64,000 bases of DNA from Candidatus Cloacimonadota bacterium (GTDB lineage Bacteria > Cloacimonadota > Cloacimonadia > Cloacimonadales > WRIO01), in the NCBI GenBank assembly GCA_009777575.1, contig WRLO01000004.1:1-64000 (forward strand), given 5' to 3'. Positions 53,402 through 63,292 of the stretch are shown here, piece after piece (the stretch's first letter is position 1; each line of letters starts with the position of its first letter). Below the pieces are notes generated by a model that was not told where the DNA came from, made no database searches, and was given only the letters and a program-made list of their open reading frames with translations. The position numbers were made by a program, and so were the translations under genes.

Positions 53402-54931
53402 CTACAAACCCATCACTATCTCATCACGAGAAAATGTTGCCAATTCTACCAGTATCCTTTCGATTATTCTATTAAAATTTGATATTCGGGAGTCATCTTT
53501 ATTTACTAGAAAAGAAAAAGCGAGTAACTCACCATCATGTGTTCTAATATATCCAGAAAGTCCCCTTACGCCTGATATATATCCAGATTTAGCATATACT
53601 CTTTGGTTTAATATATCTTCTTGAAAAGCATTTCGAATGGTCCCATCCACACCACTGATAGCAAGAGTATTTTGAAATTCGTTTCCCCATTGTGAATCAG
53701 CCATAATTCTTAGCACATTTACGAGAAGACTAGGAGTGGTTTGATTTAGATATGCCAATCCTGAACCATCAAACATTTTTAAATCATCAATATTTACATG
53801 ATTTCTTATCAACCATTGTTTGATAATTCTTTCACTTCCCCAAGTTTCCCAACTTTGATCACTGATTGTTAAGAATAGTTGATTTGCTACAAAATTATTG
53901 CTTCTTTTGTTAATTTCATTGGTTATCTCATGTAAGGTTGGTGAATAAATAGAAAAATAGTGAGAATAATTATTAATAATAATATCCCTTCCAGAAAGGG
54001 CATGAAAATAGGCATCACCTCTTATTGTTATACCAAACTCTTCAAGTTTTTCTACTAAAACATCCAAAGCATACAATTCAGGTCTAGGTATTGCCAAAGA
54101 ACGATATTGTGTTCTACTATTTACCCAGATATTACCTGAAACAGTTAATATATTACTCATTTGATCGGTATGAAAACTAAGTCTTTGCTGGCTTCTTGTA
54201 GCAGTAGTATTAACATTGTTTATGATTTCAAATCCTGTATTTACAGGATAAATACCTATTTTTGCAGGTTCTCCAACAGAGTTAGGGTTTATATTTACTT
54301 GAATTGAATTATCATTAAAGGCAATAATTGATGGTTTTGCACTATAAGTATACATTCTGTTACTTTCTTTCCAACCCATTCCTAAAGAAGAGCTTTGAAA
54401 AGAACCTGGGTCAATGATAATGTTGTTTATAGTACTAAACCCCTTGGCATGAAGAGAATCTGCAATGCTACTTGTTACTCGATTTATCATACCAGAACTA
54501 TAACTATTGTTCCAAGTAGGGTCACCGCTTGGTCTGATATAAAGATTGCCATGATTATTTAAATAAAACTCTGTTTCCCATCTAAAATCAGGTCCAAGTA
54601 AAGCAAAAGCAGCTGCTGAAGTAATTATTTTTAAATTTGAGGCTGGAACGAAAGGAATATCACCTTTTACATCATAAAAAATTTGAGGATAGCTAAGAGA
54701 TTCAATCCTCAAACCATAATTGTATCCATAAGAATCATAATCTGCTAGTATATCGTTTATCCTAAGATGCAGGGCTATTATATCAGATGTTATAGGCTGA
54801 TATCTGACTTGCTCAACATTGCTGTCATAATTTTGAAAAATCGGGTATATACTAGAAGTCTGCAAAAAAGCAAAAATAAGTATAAAGAATAATTTTATTG
54901 ATTTTTGAAATTTATTCATATTTTTATCCAT
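53402..54931 (-). CDS. dacB: D-alanyl-D-alanine carboxypeptidase, PBP4 (S13) family
   Basis: Periplasmic low-molecular-weight penicillin-binding protein that trims peptide stems and cleaves cross-links of peptidoglycan. The 509-aa protein has a signal peptide (about 12-29) and the three active-site motifs SNLK (98-101), SNN (344-346) and KSG (448-450). ATG 54931 is preferred to an upstream in-frame TTG at 54940 because AAGGA lies 9 bp before it. Gene symbol by family; it could also be called pbpG/dacC-like elsewhere. Confidence 0.9.
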   Translation of the reverse strand: MDKNMNKFQKSIKLFFILIFAFLQTSSIYPIFQNYDSNVEQVRYQPITSDIIALHLRINDILADYDSYGYNYGLRIESLSYPQIFYDVKGDIPFVPASNLKIITSAAAFALLGPDFRWETEFYLNNHGNLYIRPSGDPTWNNSYSSGMINRVTSSIADSLHAKGFSTINNIIIDPGSFQSSSLGMGWKESNRMYTYSAKPSIIAFNDNSIQVNINPNSVGEPAKIGIYPVNTGFEIINNVNTTATRSQQRLSFHTDQMSNILTVSGNIWVNSRTQYRSLAIPRPELYALDVLVEKLEEFGITIRGDAYFHALSGRDIIINNYSHYFSIYSPTLHEITNEINKRSNNFVANQLFLTISDQSWETWGSERIIKQWLIRNHVNIDDLKMFDGSGLAYLNQTTPSLLVNVLRIMADSQWGNEFQNTLAISGVDGTIRNAFQEDILNQRVYAKSGYISGVRGLSGYIRTHDGELLAFSFLVNKDDSRISNFNRIIERILVELATFSRDEIVMGL

Positions 54932-55060
54932 AACGACCAATCCTTATTTCAGTCCATTTTTTTTATTTGTGCCAAAAAATATAATTGGTTGTTTTAGTCA
55001 AGAATTTTCTTAAAATCGTATATCATGGATAGAAAAAATATTTATAAAATGTAAACAGCT

Positions 55061-55109
55061 ATCCCCTCATTAATCCCTCCTTAAAAGGGAGGGATCAAGG
55101 GGATTTTTA
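55061..55109. terminator. Nested hairpin downstream of atpG
   Basis: Inner stem ATCCCTCC/GGAGGGAT inside an outer ATCCCCT/AGGGGAT stem, followed by T5 on the plus strand. On the minus strand, where the ATPase operon ends at 55119, the hairpin lacks a direct T run, so it may be a repeat rather than the terminator. Confidence 0.5.
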
Positions 55110-55118
55110 AACATTATC

Positions 55119-56018
55119 TTAATTATTTATTGCTTCAGCACCGGAAGCTACTTCTATTATCTGTGTAGTTATTTGGGCTTGTCTTTCTCTATTGTAGAGT
55201 AATGATAAATCGTCTATCAGATCCTCTGCGTTGTCTGTTGCGTTGTCCATTGCTGTCATTCTTGCACCTTGTTCTGCTGCTGTTGATTCGAGGAGTATAT
55301 GCCAAAGCTGCACATTCACATATCTGTTGCCGAGTTCTTCTATTATGGTCATTTCGTCAGGCTCATAGACATAGTCGAGCATTGAGACTTCATCACCTTC
55401 ATAAGGAACTATGGGAATTATTTGTTTATAAACCAGATTTTGCTGTATAGCAGATTTAAATTCATTGAAAATAACAATCACTTTTGAATATTTGCCAGTA
55501 TTGTAAAACTCGATTATTTCTTCTCGAATATCATGTAAATCAAGCAATGATGAAATATCCGATAATCCTGTAAAAAAAGAGATAATATCTCCTTTTTTAT
55601 TTTCTACTTCTGTTTTGTCATTTACTAAACGATAAGCAGAATGTTTACGAAAATAATCATACCCTTTTCTTCCCAGAAATATGAGGTCGCAATCAGGATT
55701 ATTTGATAGGTATTTCTGAGCAAATCGGATGATATTGGAATTAAACGAACCACAAAGACCTTTATCGGCTGTTACTATGATGATAAGTTCTTTTCCTGAA
55801 GGGTTAATAGGAATCAAAAGAGGATGTGGAGTATAATTATTTTTTTTTTGTAATATTCTGAGCATACGGTCTACTTGATCGGCATAAGGTCTTGCGTTTA
55901 GTACTGCTTCTTGACTTTTTCGGAGTTTTGAAGCTGCGACCATTTTCATTGCATTAGTGATTTGCTTTATACTTTTGACACTGGATATACGACCTTTTAA
56001 ATCTCTCAGGTTTGCCAT
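55119..56018 (-). CDS. atpG: ATP synthase gamma subunit
   Basis: Central stalk of F1 that rotates inside the alpha3beta3 ring. The 299-aa protein has both terminal coiled-coil helices: N-terminal LRDLKGRISSVKSIKQITNA with MKMVAASKLRK, and C-terminal AMDNATDNAEDLIDDLSLLYNRERQAQITTQIIEV in two blocks. Directly follows atpA (13 bp). Last gene of the operon; beta and epsilon do not follow. Confidence 0.97.
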   Translation of the reverse strand: MANLRDLKGRISSVKSIKQITNAMKMVAASKLRKSQEAVLNARPYADQVDRMLRILQKKNNYTPHPLLIPINPSGKELIIIVTADKGLCGSFNSNIIRFAQKYLSNNPDCDLIFLGRKGYDYFRKHSAYRLVNDKTEVENKKGDIISFFTGLSDISSLLDLHDIREEIIEFYNTGKYSKVIVIFNEFKSAIQQNLVYKQIIPIVPYEGDEVSMLDYVYEPDEMTIIEELGNRYVNVQLWHILLESTAAEQGARMTAMDNATDNAEDLIDDLSLLYNRERQAQITTQIIEVASGAEAINN

Positions 56019-56031
56019 TATTTCCTCTTTA

Positions 56032-57561
56032 TCAGTTTGCTGTCTGAGAAGTGCTTGGTATTGTAAAACGAGCCACTACTTCTGCACATATTTCTCTCAT
56101 TTTAGCATTCATTTCATCGGTGATTTTGTCCTTTATCAGATTCTGCGCGAAATCCTTGTATTTTGAGTCTAACAAAGTAAATAAATCTTGTTCTACTTCT
56201 TTGATTTTACGAACTTCTATATCATCAAGATAACCATTGTTAGCCATAAAAATAACAAATATTTGCTTTTCTACTGCGAGAGGGACATTTTCATCTTGTT
56301 TTAATATTTCTACAATTCGTTCACCTCTGGTTAATTGAGCTCTTGTTGATTTATCTAGGTCTGAACCAAATTTTGCAAAGGCTTCCAATTCATTGTATTG
56401 AGCAAGATTAAGACGGAGTTGCCCAACAACTGATTTCATTGCCTTGATTTGAGCACTACCACCCACACGAGAAACTGAAAGACCTGCTACGATAGCTGGT
56501 CTGATTCCTGAATAGAAAAGTCTTGTGGATAAATATATTTGTCCATCTGTTATAGAAATCACATTGGTCGGTATATAAGCTGACATATCTTCTGCTTTTG
56601 TTTCTATGATAGGAAGTGCTGTCAATGAGCCACCTCCCTTTTCATCACTGAGTTTAGATGCTCTTTCTAATAATCTTGAATGAAGATAAAACACATCACC
56701 TGGAAATGCTTCACGACCCGGAGGTCTTCTAAGCAAGAGAGATATTTCTCTATAGGCTGCTGCATGTTTCGATAAATCATCATAAATTACGAGGGCATGT
56801 TTACCATTATGGCAAAAATATTCGCCAATAGAACAGCCAGCATAAGGTGCAATATATAGAAGAGCAGGTGTCTCAGAGGCACTGGCACAGACAATCGTTG
56901 TGAAAGACATGGCTCCATGTTTTTCAAGAGTCTTAACGATTTTTGCTACAGTAGACATTTTTTGTCCTATTGCTACATAAATACAATGCACATCTTTGCC
57001 TTTTTGATTGATGATTGTATCTATAGCAATTGCTGTTTTCCCTGTTTGCCTATCACCTATGATCAACTCTCTTTGACCTCTACCTATGGGTATCATCGCA
57101 TCGATTGCTTTTATCCCTGTTTGAAGTGGTTCTTTGACAGGTTGACGATGAACGACTCCCAGAGCTTTTTGTTCGATTGGGAGGGTTTGAGTTGCTTTTA
57201 TTTCGCCTTTACCATCAATGGGTTGCCCTAGTGCATTAACCACACGACCAAGCATTGCCTCACCTACAGGAACTTCTAATATCCTTCCTGTTCTCTTTAC
57301 CAAATCCCCTTCTTTGATATGAGTCGAATCACCAAATATTATGACACCGATATTCTCTTGTTCGAGGTTTAGTGCCATTCCTATCGTATCACCAGGGAAT
57401 ACGACCATCTCGCCAGCCATGACATTTTCAAGCCCGAAAATTCGCGCTATACCATCGCCTACTTGAACGACTTTACCCGTCTCTGAAATATCTATATCGT
57501 ATTGGAAATTGGCTATCTTGTTCTTGATGATAGCACTTATTTCTTCGGGTTGTATATTCAT
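56032..57561 (-). CDS. atpA: ATP synthase alpha subunit
   Basis: Non-catalytic nucleotide-binding subunit of the F1 ring. The 509-aa protein has the P-loop GDRQTGKT (about 170-177), the alpha-specific [13 protein letters not shown]-like block [16 protein letters not shown], and the C-terminal helical domain. The beta subunit gene (atpD) is not in the window. Confidence 0.98.
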   Translation of the reverse strand: MNIQPEEISAIIKNKIANFQYDIDISETGKVVQVGDGIARIFGLENVMAGEMVVFPGDTIGMALNLEQENIGVIIFGDSTHIKEGDLVKRTGRILEVPVGEAMLGRVVNALGQPIDGKGEIKATQTLPIEQKALGVVHRQPVKEPLQTGIKAIDAMIPIGRGQRELIIGDRQTGKTAIAIDTIINQKGKDVHCIYVAIGQKMSTVAKIVKTLEKHGAMSFTTIVCASASETPALLYIAPYAGCSIGEYFCHNGKHALVIYDDLSKHAAAYREISLLLRRPPGREAFPGDVFYLHSRLLERASKLSDEKGGGSLTALPIIETKAEDMSAYIPTNVISITDGQIYLSTRLFYSGIRPAIVAGLSVSRVGGSAQIKAMKSVVGQLRLNLAQYNELEAFAKFGSDLDKSTRAQLTRGERIVEILKQDENVPLAVEKQIFVIFMANNGYLDDIEVRKIKEVEQDLFTLLDSKYKDFAQNLIKDKITDEMNAKMREICAEVVARFTIPSTSQTAN

Positions 57562-57649
57562 TTATTACCTCTTTTTTAATTGAGTAACTGTTTATGTGCA
57601 TATTTAGACTTTGCTCATAAATTTGATTACCCATATAAAACTAAATAAT

Positions 57650-58129
57650 TTAAATCGGTCTATTGACCAAATTGCTCTCAAAAGATTTCTTGTTTTTCAG
57701 GGCGCCTACCAGATAAAGAACAGGTAAAATTAAACTAATCAAGATACCAAAGCTCGCAGACATATCAAACTTTGTGATTAATAAAATCTGCGATATGATT
57801 ATCAAAAATAAATTCAATAATCCTATGTACATAATCAAAGTTCCTTTATCGGCTCGTCTGGAAAATATGACACCCATTATTCCCACAAATAGTGTAAATA
57901 CAAGCCAAACCATCCCATATTGCATCATTTGGACTGAAAAAAACAACATCATATCAGGATCTGTTTGACCTATCTCATTTATCAAATCTTGAAAGAAAGG
58001 ATCTTCGAAGAGTGACATTAGTATCATCAAACTAAAAATACCTACGACAGAGCATATTATGTATATAATCCCAATGATTTTTAAATAAATCCCACCGGGT
58101 GTTTCTATACAATTTTCAAGCTCATGCAT
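57650..58129 (-). CDS. Unknown four-helix membrane protein inside the ATP synthase operon
   Basis: A 159-aa protein with four hydrophobic segments (IGIIYIICSVVGIFSLMIL; MVWLVFTLFVGIMGVIF; LIMYIGLLNLFLIIISQIL; ASFGILISLILPVLYLVG). It is not an ATPase subunit I can recognise. It sits between atpH and atpA and overlaps atpH by 8 bp, so it is in the same transcript. A GTG at 58135 is an alternative start; ATG 58129 is chosen because AGGTG precedes it. A role in ATPase assembly is only suggested by position. Confidence 0.7.
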   Translation of the reverse strand: MHELENCIETPGGIYLKIIGIIYIICSVVGIFSLMILMSLFEDPFFQDLINEIGQTDPDMMLFFSVQMMQYGMVWLVFTLFVGIMGVIFSRRADKGTLIMYIGLLNLFLIIISQILLITKFDMSASFGILISLILPVLYLVGALKNKKSFESNLVNRPI

Positions 58130-58664
58130 GTTCACCTACTGTCTTTGCAAAACGATTCAGATTTGAACGAACAGAGGCATCTATGATAGTATTTTTGTCT
58201 ATGGCTATGAAACCTCCAATAATATCCTTGTCGATATGAACATCGCAAACTATATTTTTATGCAATATTTTTTCGACTTCTTTCTTTACATTTTCGATTG
58301 TTTCTGAGTCTTGATTGCGAGCAAAAATTATATCTACTTTCTTTTGATTTAATTCTTTATAAAGCATTTCTTCAAGCTCAATGAAAAATAGTTTCATTAT
58401 AGAACTTCTATTTTTCAAGACAAGCACAGTCAAAGATTTTCTCCAGAACTCTCTATTTTTTACGAGTTCGGTTATCTCATTGATAAAATCCAATTTCTTC
58501 TCTTTGTTCACAAAAGCAGAAGCAAGCATTCTTTTGATAGCTTCGTTATTACTAAAAACATCGTGCATGAGCTGGATTTGATTTAAAATATCAGCATAAA
58601 TCTCAGGATTCAAAGTTTGCATTGCAGCTTTGGCATAGCGTTTTGCAATGATGATATTTTTCAT
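58122..58664 (-). CDS. atpH: ATP synthase delta subunit
   Basis: Connects the F1 head to the b-subunit stator. The 180-aa protein has the OSCP N-terminal block AKRYAKAAMQTL and the C-terminal DKDIIGGFIAIDKNTIIDAS. Its start overlaps the atpF stop by 4 bp. Confidence 0.95.
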   Translation of the reverse strand: MKNIIIAKRYAKAAMQTLNPEIYADILNQIQLMHDVFSNNEAIKRMLASAFVNKEKKLDFINEITELVKNREFWRKSLTVLVLKNRSSIMKLFFIELEEMLYKELNQKKVDIIFARNQDSETIENVKKEVEKILHKNIVCDVHIDKDIIGGFIAIDKNTIIDASVRSNLNRFAKTVGEHA

Positions 58665-59140
58665 CTCTGTCCCCGCTTAGTTATCAGTTTATTGATAAGT
58701 TCTTTATCTTTTGTATCATCGATTTTTTCTGATAAAATCTTACCCGTCAAATCTGCTACTATTTCTGTTAATTGGATTTCTAAATCTTTCATAGCATTTT
58801 TGCCCATTGTTTTTAGCTTGTTTTCGGTTTGAGATACTATATCACGCTCTTGCTCTTTTGCCGCTTTCAAGATGTTTTCTGCCTGATTTTCTGCTTCGTG
58901 CCGAATAGTATCCTTGATTTTGCGAGCTTCTTCGATTGCGTTTTTCAGCTCGCCTTCCCTTTCTTCGGCTAATTTGTTTGCTTTTATGGATGCTTGATTG
59001 GCTTCTTCGATGTCATCTTGTATCTTTTTTTGCCTATCACTTAAAAATCCTTTCAAAGGCTTGTATAGGATAGCATTCAAGCATATTAATAGCAACACAA
59101 AGTTCAGGATTACCGCTATTAACGATATATCTATTGTCAT
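58661..59140 (-). CDS. atpF: ATP synthase b subunit
   Basis: Peripheral stalk. The 159-aa protein has one N-terminal membrane helix (ISLIAVILNFVLLLICLNAI) and a long charged coiled coil (residues about 35-120), as normal for subunit b. A single b gene is seen; it overlaps atpH by 4 bp and follows the c gene by 23 bp. Confidence 0.95.
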   Translation of the reverse strand: MTIDISLIAVILNFVLLLICLNAILYKPLKGFLSDRQKKIQDDIEEANQASIKANKLAEEREGELKNAIEEARKIKDTIRHEAENQAENILKAAKEQERDIVSQTENKLKTMGKNAMKDLEIQLTEIVADLTGKILSEKIDDTKDKELINKLITKRGQR

Positions 59141-59163
59141 ATTTTTTCTCCAAAATCTGCGTC

Positions 59164-59421
<258 letters not shown>

Positions 59422-59446
59422 TTATTGTTTTTATTTTTTTATTTTT

Positions 59447-60193
59447 TTACATAAAGATCAACAAGAGAGATACTACTAGTGCATAAATTGCTGTTGATTG
59501 AGCAACTGCTGAGCTGAGAAACATTGTTCGCATCAATAATGATTGTTGTTCTTTATACCTTGCCAGCATCTTGCCGGCTTGACCAGCTATATATCCTACA
59601 CCGACGCCCGGACCAAAAGAGCCTATTCCCATGGCAATAGCTGCTCCCATAAATGCTAATGAACGCATTATTTGATAGCCAGCTTCTTGGTTTGCTGACA
59701 CTGAGGGTACCGTATAGATCAATAAAAAAGATACCACTAAAGCAAATATTGAAGCTGTTTGAGATAATGCTTGACCTATCAACATATTGGTTGTTATCGG
59801 TAATGTTTGAGAGGGCGTTCTGCCTATGCCATCGCAGGCTTCTGCTCCTGCATGACCGGAACCAAAGCTAGGTCCCAAACTTCCTAATCCCATTGCCAAT
59901 GCTGATGCCAATAAGGCGGTTGACTTTACTAAGTCAAGAGAAGCATTTAAAAAACCGCCAAAGAGCAATAACAAGCTCACCACAAGTGCAAATATCGCAC
60001 CACTTTCGGTTAATGCCTGACTTATCAACATAGAACGAAGCAAGGTGTCCTTTGCCCCCGGTTGCCTTCCGATTGCTTTCATTGTATAACCAGCTATTTG
60101 ACCTTCTCCAAAGCCTGCACCAATAGATGCCAATCCTGTGCAAACGCCTGCTCCAAAAAAAATAAATGCTCTTGCTACTTCAGGGTTTATCAT
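59447..60193 (-). CDS. Triple-hairpin fused c-like subunit with a single ion site
   Basis: A 248-aa rotor protein of three fused c hairpins (about 1-80, 85-165, 168-248; six helices). Only the first hairpin has both carboxylates (Glu30 in GFGEGQ, Glu63-Ser64 in ALTESGAIF). In the second the equivalent positions are Ser112 and Gln145 (ALSQTASIF); in the third Val199 and Gln232 (AVAQSTAIY). Fused c subunits with lost carboxylates are known from V-type ATPases and the hybrid Acetobacterium ring, but a three-hairpin form with one site next to a normal F-type c is unusual. ATG 60193 is chosen because GGAGG is 5 bp upstream, rather than TTG 60226. Confidence 0.9.
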   Translation of the reverse strand: MINPEVARAFIFFGAGVCTGLASIGAGFGEGQIAGYTMKAIGRQPGAKDTLLRSMLISQALTESGAIFALVVSLLLLFGGFLNASLDLVKSTALLASALAMGLGSLGPSFGSGHAGAEACDGIGRTPSQTLPITTNMLIGQALSQTASIFALVVSFLLIYTVPSVSANQEAGYQIMRSLAFMGAAIAMGIGSFGPGVGVGYIAGQAGKMLARYKEQQSLLMRTMFLSSAVAQSTAIYALVVSLLLIFM

Positions 60194-60237
60194 TTTTCCT
60201 CCAAAATCGGATAAAATATTTTCCAATGAAAATAAGT

Positions 60238-60675
60238 TTATTTGTCTTTTTTATCATAGTTAACCTGCCATTGTATACCAAATTTGTCTTCAAATTGACC
60301 CCAATAAGCACCCCAAAAAGTGTTGTCTAAAGGCATTTGTATCTTGCCTCCCTCTGATAAAGCATAAAAAATTCTATCTGCTTCTTCTTTGCTATCTACT
60401 GACACACTGATGTAAAAATTGTTCCCTTTATTATGGTCTGCAGTCCATAATTCATGGGTATCGCTTCCCATTAATTTGGTCTCTTCACTAATTGGTAATC
60501 CTATATGTATGATTCGATCTTTCAAATCATCTTCAATTCCAGGAGATCCTTCTTCAACTGGCATATCCTTGAATCTGCCTACATAGTCAAACTCCCCTCC
60601 AAAAACTGATTGGTAAAATAAAAAAGCTTCCTCGCAATTTCCCATAAATATCAGATATACATTTACTGTCGGCAT
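60238..60675 (-). CDS. VOC-superfamily PhnB-like protein inside the ATP synthase operon
   Basis: A 145-aa protein of the glyoxalase/VOC fold, PhnB or 3-demethylubiquinone-methyltransferase-like subgroup: the opening VYLIFMGNCEEAFLFYQSVFG and the closing FWGAYWGQFEDKFGIQWQVN are characteristic. Function is not known for this subgroup. It lies between atpB and the fused c gene on the same strand, an unusual position; GGAG is 8 bp before ATG, so it is translated independently. Confidence 0.88.
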   Translation of the reverse strand: MPTVNVYLIFMGNCEEAFLFYQSVFGGEFDYVGRFKDMPVEEGSPGIEDDLKDRIIHIGLPISEETKLMGSDTHELWTADHNKGNNFYISVSVDSKEEADRIFYALSEGGKIQMPLDNTFWGAYWGQFEDKFGIQWQVNYDKKDK

Positions 60676-60716
60676 AATATAAACTCCATAAAATAATCAG
60701 TTATCAGCAAGCTGAT

Positions 60717-61661
60717 TTAAGCATCCTCACCTATTTCCAAAGACAAATAGGTCAAAGACAACATCGTAAATACAAATGCCTGTATGGTGCCCGCAAATAA
60801 TGTGAAAAACATCGTTAGTCCCACTGGTAAAATCACATACATCGTTAATGCACTTATTACCGTCGCTATGATTGCTCCACCAAATATATTGCCGAAAAGA
60901 CGGAATGAGATTGATATCAATTTTGATAATTCGCCTACGACATTTAGCGGAAATAAAATAAATACAGGTTCGCAAAAACCTTTTAAATGTTGTAAAATAC
61001 CCTTTTTTTTCACTGCCAAAACTTGCACCATACCTAAAGACATAATGCCAAGACCGAGCGGTACATTCAAGTTTTTTGTTGGTTCACTTATACCCGGTAT
61101 AGGTAAAAAACCGCTCCAGTTTGAGATCAAAATAAAGATAAATAGCGTTACAAAAAAAGGTGTAAATTTTTTGTTTTTTGCTCCCAATGTCTCTTCTACC
61201 AGATCATCAAGAAAATTCCATAGAAATTCTACTATTATCTGAGCTTTTGAGGGGATAAAACTAAGTTGTTTTCTTAAATATATTGCTAAAACAATAAAAA
61301 AGATGTTGATAAAAAACAAAGTGCGCCATAACTGAAAATTCACTATCGTGCTAGGGGCTGCGAACCAATTGGTCGCACCTATTTTACCGAAAAACTTATC
61401 AAAGAAATCATAAATCTTTTTACTTCCCCAAGTAAATTGTTCCGGATTTTCGATATTATTTTCAATGACAAATTTATCTGGCTGAATACTGAGACCTATG
61501 TCATCCTGCATGGTAGTGCCTTTTTCTACTAAAGAAAACATTTTGCCAGTTTCAGGATCTTCTCCAATGACAATGCTTTTGCTCATAAAAAGTGCTAAAA
61601 CAATGTGGACTACAAAGAATATCAGGAATATCTTTCCTAAACTCATTTTTTTCTTACTCAT
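60717..61661 (-). CDS. atpB: ATP synthase a subunit
   Basis: Stator channel that passes ions to the c ring. The 314-aa protein has a long N-terminal extension (about 30-105), then five helices; SEPTKNLNVPLG and the essential Arg254 in ISFRLFGNIFGG identify it. ATG 61661 is chosen because AGAGGTG lies just before it; an in-frame start at 61694 would be longer but has no RBS. It overlaps the subunit I gene by 8 bp. Confidence 0.96.
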   Translation of the reverse strand: MSKKKMSLGKIFLIFFVVHIVLALFMSKSIVIGEDPETGKMFSLVEKGTTMQDDIGLSIQPDKFVIENNIENPEQFTWGSKKIYDFFDKFFGKIGATNWFAAPSTIVNFQLWRTLFFINIFFIVLAIYLRKQLSFIPSKAQIIVEFLWNFLDDLVEETLGAKNKKFTPFFVTLFIFILISNWSGFLPIPGISEPTKNLNVPLGLGIMSLGMVQVLAVKKKGILQHLKGFCEPVFILFPLNVVGELSKLISISFRLFGNIFGGAIIATVISALTMYVILPVGLTMFFTLFAGTIQAFVFTMLSLTYLSLEIGEDA

Positions 61662-62049
61662 CTTCACCTCTAAAATATTTTTCCAATTTTCCATATCGAA
61701 GATTATGGTAAAATTGATATAAAAAAACTACTATTTGAGCTGATAATAATCCTAAACAATAAGATATCAGCTCAGGCTTGATAAAATATAACACCAAGAC
61801 CGACCATACTATCAAATATAAATATCGAAATACAAAACCTTTTGCAGTTCGAACTACATTTGCTTTACCAGCTTCTGGGATCAAGTTCAGCGTATTCCTT
61901 GCCATAAGCCAAAAATTCACCGCACTCGCTATCGATCCTAACATCCACCCTATGCTACTTTTGAAACTAATAGATAAAAAAATCAAGGCAGGTAAATTTG
62001 TCAATAGTATCAATTTTAAAATAGTCAAAACATATTGCCTATTGTCCAT
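61654..62049 (-). CDS. ATP synthase subunit I (AtpI-like)
   Basis: A 131-aa protein with four membrane helices (VLTILKLILLTNLPALIFLS; GWMLGSIASAVNFWLMA; YLYLIVWSVLVLYFI; LISYCLGLLSAQIVVFLYQF). Its size and place before atpB fit the AtpI assembly factor family. It is the first gene of the operon, with a TTGACA-N19-ACTTG promoter upstream. Confidence 0.8.
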   Translation of the reverse strand: MDNRQYVLTILKLILLTNLPALIFLSISFKSSIGWMLGSIASAVNFWLMARNTLNLIPEAGKANVVRTAKGFVFRYLYLIVWSVLVLYFIKPELISYCLGLLSAQIVVFLYQFYHNLRYGKLEKYFRGEDE

Positions 62050-62109
62050 TTTTACCTCTCTTTATATACTTTCCATTGATTAATTAACTTTGTTTTTCAA
62101 AGACTTGGA

Positions 62110-62139
62110 CAAGTTTTTTTTTTTTACCATTTTTGTCAA
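62110..62139 (-). promoter_or_regulatory. Promoter of the ATP synthase operon (TTGACA-N19-ACTTG)
   Basis: Minus-strand TTGACA (62134-62139) and ACTTG (62110-62114), 19 bases apart, 60 bp before the atpI-like ATG. Confidence 0.65.
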
Positions 62140-62365
62140 TTATTTATTTTTTTCGCGATCAAAGATTATTAAATAAATTATATAAAAATGTTCATATAGA
62201 CTTAATATAACATAATAAAAAGCGTTTTAGAGTATTTTCCGTTAATAAAATCTAATATATCTTTTCAATGATTTATTTTATATATTTTTATCTCAATTAA
62301 AATTATATTTTTTGATAATCCTTGACAAAAAAAACATTGTATTTTTTTTTACGCTATAATTGCTG

Positions 62366-62460
62366 TGAGAGGAAGAGTCTGGTGGCTCAGTCGGTCTTCA
62401 AAACCGATAGCGGGCGGATAATACCGTCGGTGACAGGTTCGATTCCTGTCCTCTCAGCCA
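62366..62460 (+). tRNA. selC: tRNA-Sec (selenocysteine, anticodon TCA)
   Basis: Foldable by eye: 8-bp acceptor TGAGAGGA/TCCTCTCA, D stem with tetraloop (GAGTC-TGGT-GGCTC), anticodon arm TCGGT-CTTCAAA-ACCGA giving anticodon TCA, a long variable arm (about GGGCGG / CCGTC), T arm CAGG-TTCGATT-CCTG, discriminator G and encoded CCA. The TCA anticodon, 8-bp acceptor and long extra arm mark it as tRNA-Sec. TTGACA at 62322 and TATAAT at 62355 lie upstream, with non-standard spacing. No selA/selB/selD is in the window. Confidence 0.92.
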
Positions 62461-62532
62461 TTTTTTTCTTTATCTCCTTATTTTTCTACATCACTTTCTT
62501 TCTTGTTTTTTGTCCAGTTGATTTTAATCCTA

Positions 62533-63279
62533 TCAGAGCCTAATTATTTCATTAATAATTTTCCCAGCTGCCATCATGCCCATAATAGCAGGAATATATG
62601 AAATAGACCCGATGATTGACTTTGGTATATGGGTCTCGATTGTGTTCATTTCTTTTTCTATGGAGATTTCATCCGTTAATATTGAGTTATCAATAGGTTT
62701 TTCAGAAGAGAAAACTACAGGAAAATCTTTTGAAATATCATTTCGCCTCAGCAATTTTTTTAATCTTTTCGCAAAAGGGCAGCCTGTTGTTTTCCAAATA
62801 CTCGTGATTTGAATCATTTCAGGATTTATCCTATTTCCTGCGCCAAGCACAGATACAAAGTTTTTTTCTATACTACATAAATCCTTAATCAAACCCATTT
62901 TAGGTCCAATACTATCTATCGCATCTAAGATATAATCCGATTTCTTGATAATATCAAACCGATTTTCTTTATGTAAAAAATCTGTAAAAATCTCAATTTT
63001 TGCTTCCGGATTGATTTCCAACATCCTTTGTTTCATAACCTCTGTCTTGTATAAACCAATTGTTTTTTGAGTAGCTAATATTTGACGATTTATATTGCTT
63101 AGGTTAACTCTATCATAATCTATTAATTGAAAATTTCCAATACCAGCACGAACAAGTCCCTCTACTGCAAAAGAACCTACACCGCCAAGCCCTACTATTG
63201 TCACACAGGTTTTTTGTAAATTTTCAAGATTTTCTTTGCCTATCAGTATTTCTGTTCGATTTTGCCAATCATTTTTCAT
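62533..63279 (-). CDS. tcdA: tRNA threonylcarbamoyladenosine dehydratase TcdA
   Basis: E1-like enzyme that cyclises the t6A37 modification of tRNA to ct6A using ATP. The 248-aa protein has the ThiF/MoeB-type nucleotide motif VGLGGVGSFAVEGLVRAGIG (about 29-48), DYDRVNLSNINRQ, and the TcdA C-terminal block PVVFSSEKP. It lies 14 bp upstream of nothing else on this strand except the ptb stop (63293), so it follows ptb and may be co-transcribed with it. CsdL is an alternative name. Confidence 0.9.
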   Translation of the reverse strand: MKNDWQNRTEILIGKENLENLQKTCVTIVGLGGVGSFAVEGLVRAGIGNFQLIDYDRVNLSNINRQILATQKTIGLYKTEVMKQRMLEINPEAKIEIFTDFLHKENRFDIIKKSDYILDAIDSIGPKMGLIKDLCSIEKNFVSVLGAGNRINPEMIQITSIWKTTGCPFAKRLKKLLRRNDISKDFPVVFSSEKPIDNSILTDEISIEKEMNTIETHIPKSIIGSISYIPAIMGMMAAGKIINEIIRL

Positions 63280-63292
63280 GTTGTTGTACTAT

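Noticed and set aside
59447-60193. V-type ATPase K subunit of a separate V-ATPase
   Set aside because: It is embedded among F-type a, c, b, delta, alpha and gamma genes and its hairpins resemble the adjacent F-type c subunit; no V-type subunits are present.
62355-62360. TATAAT before tRNA-Sec as a -10 paired with TTGACA at 62322
   Set aside because: The spacing is 27 bases, too long for a standard -35/-10 pair; the promoter was left unassigned.
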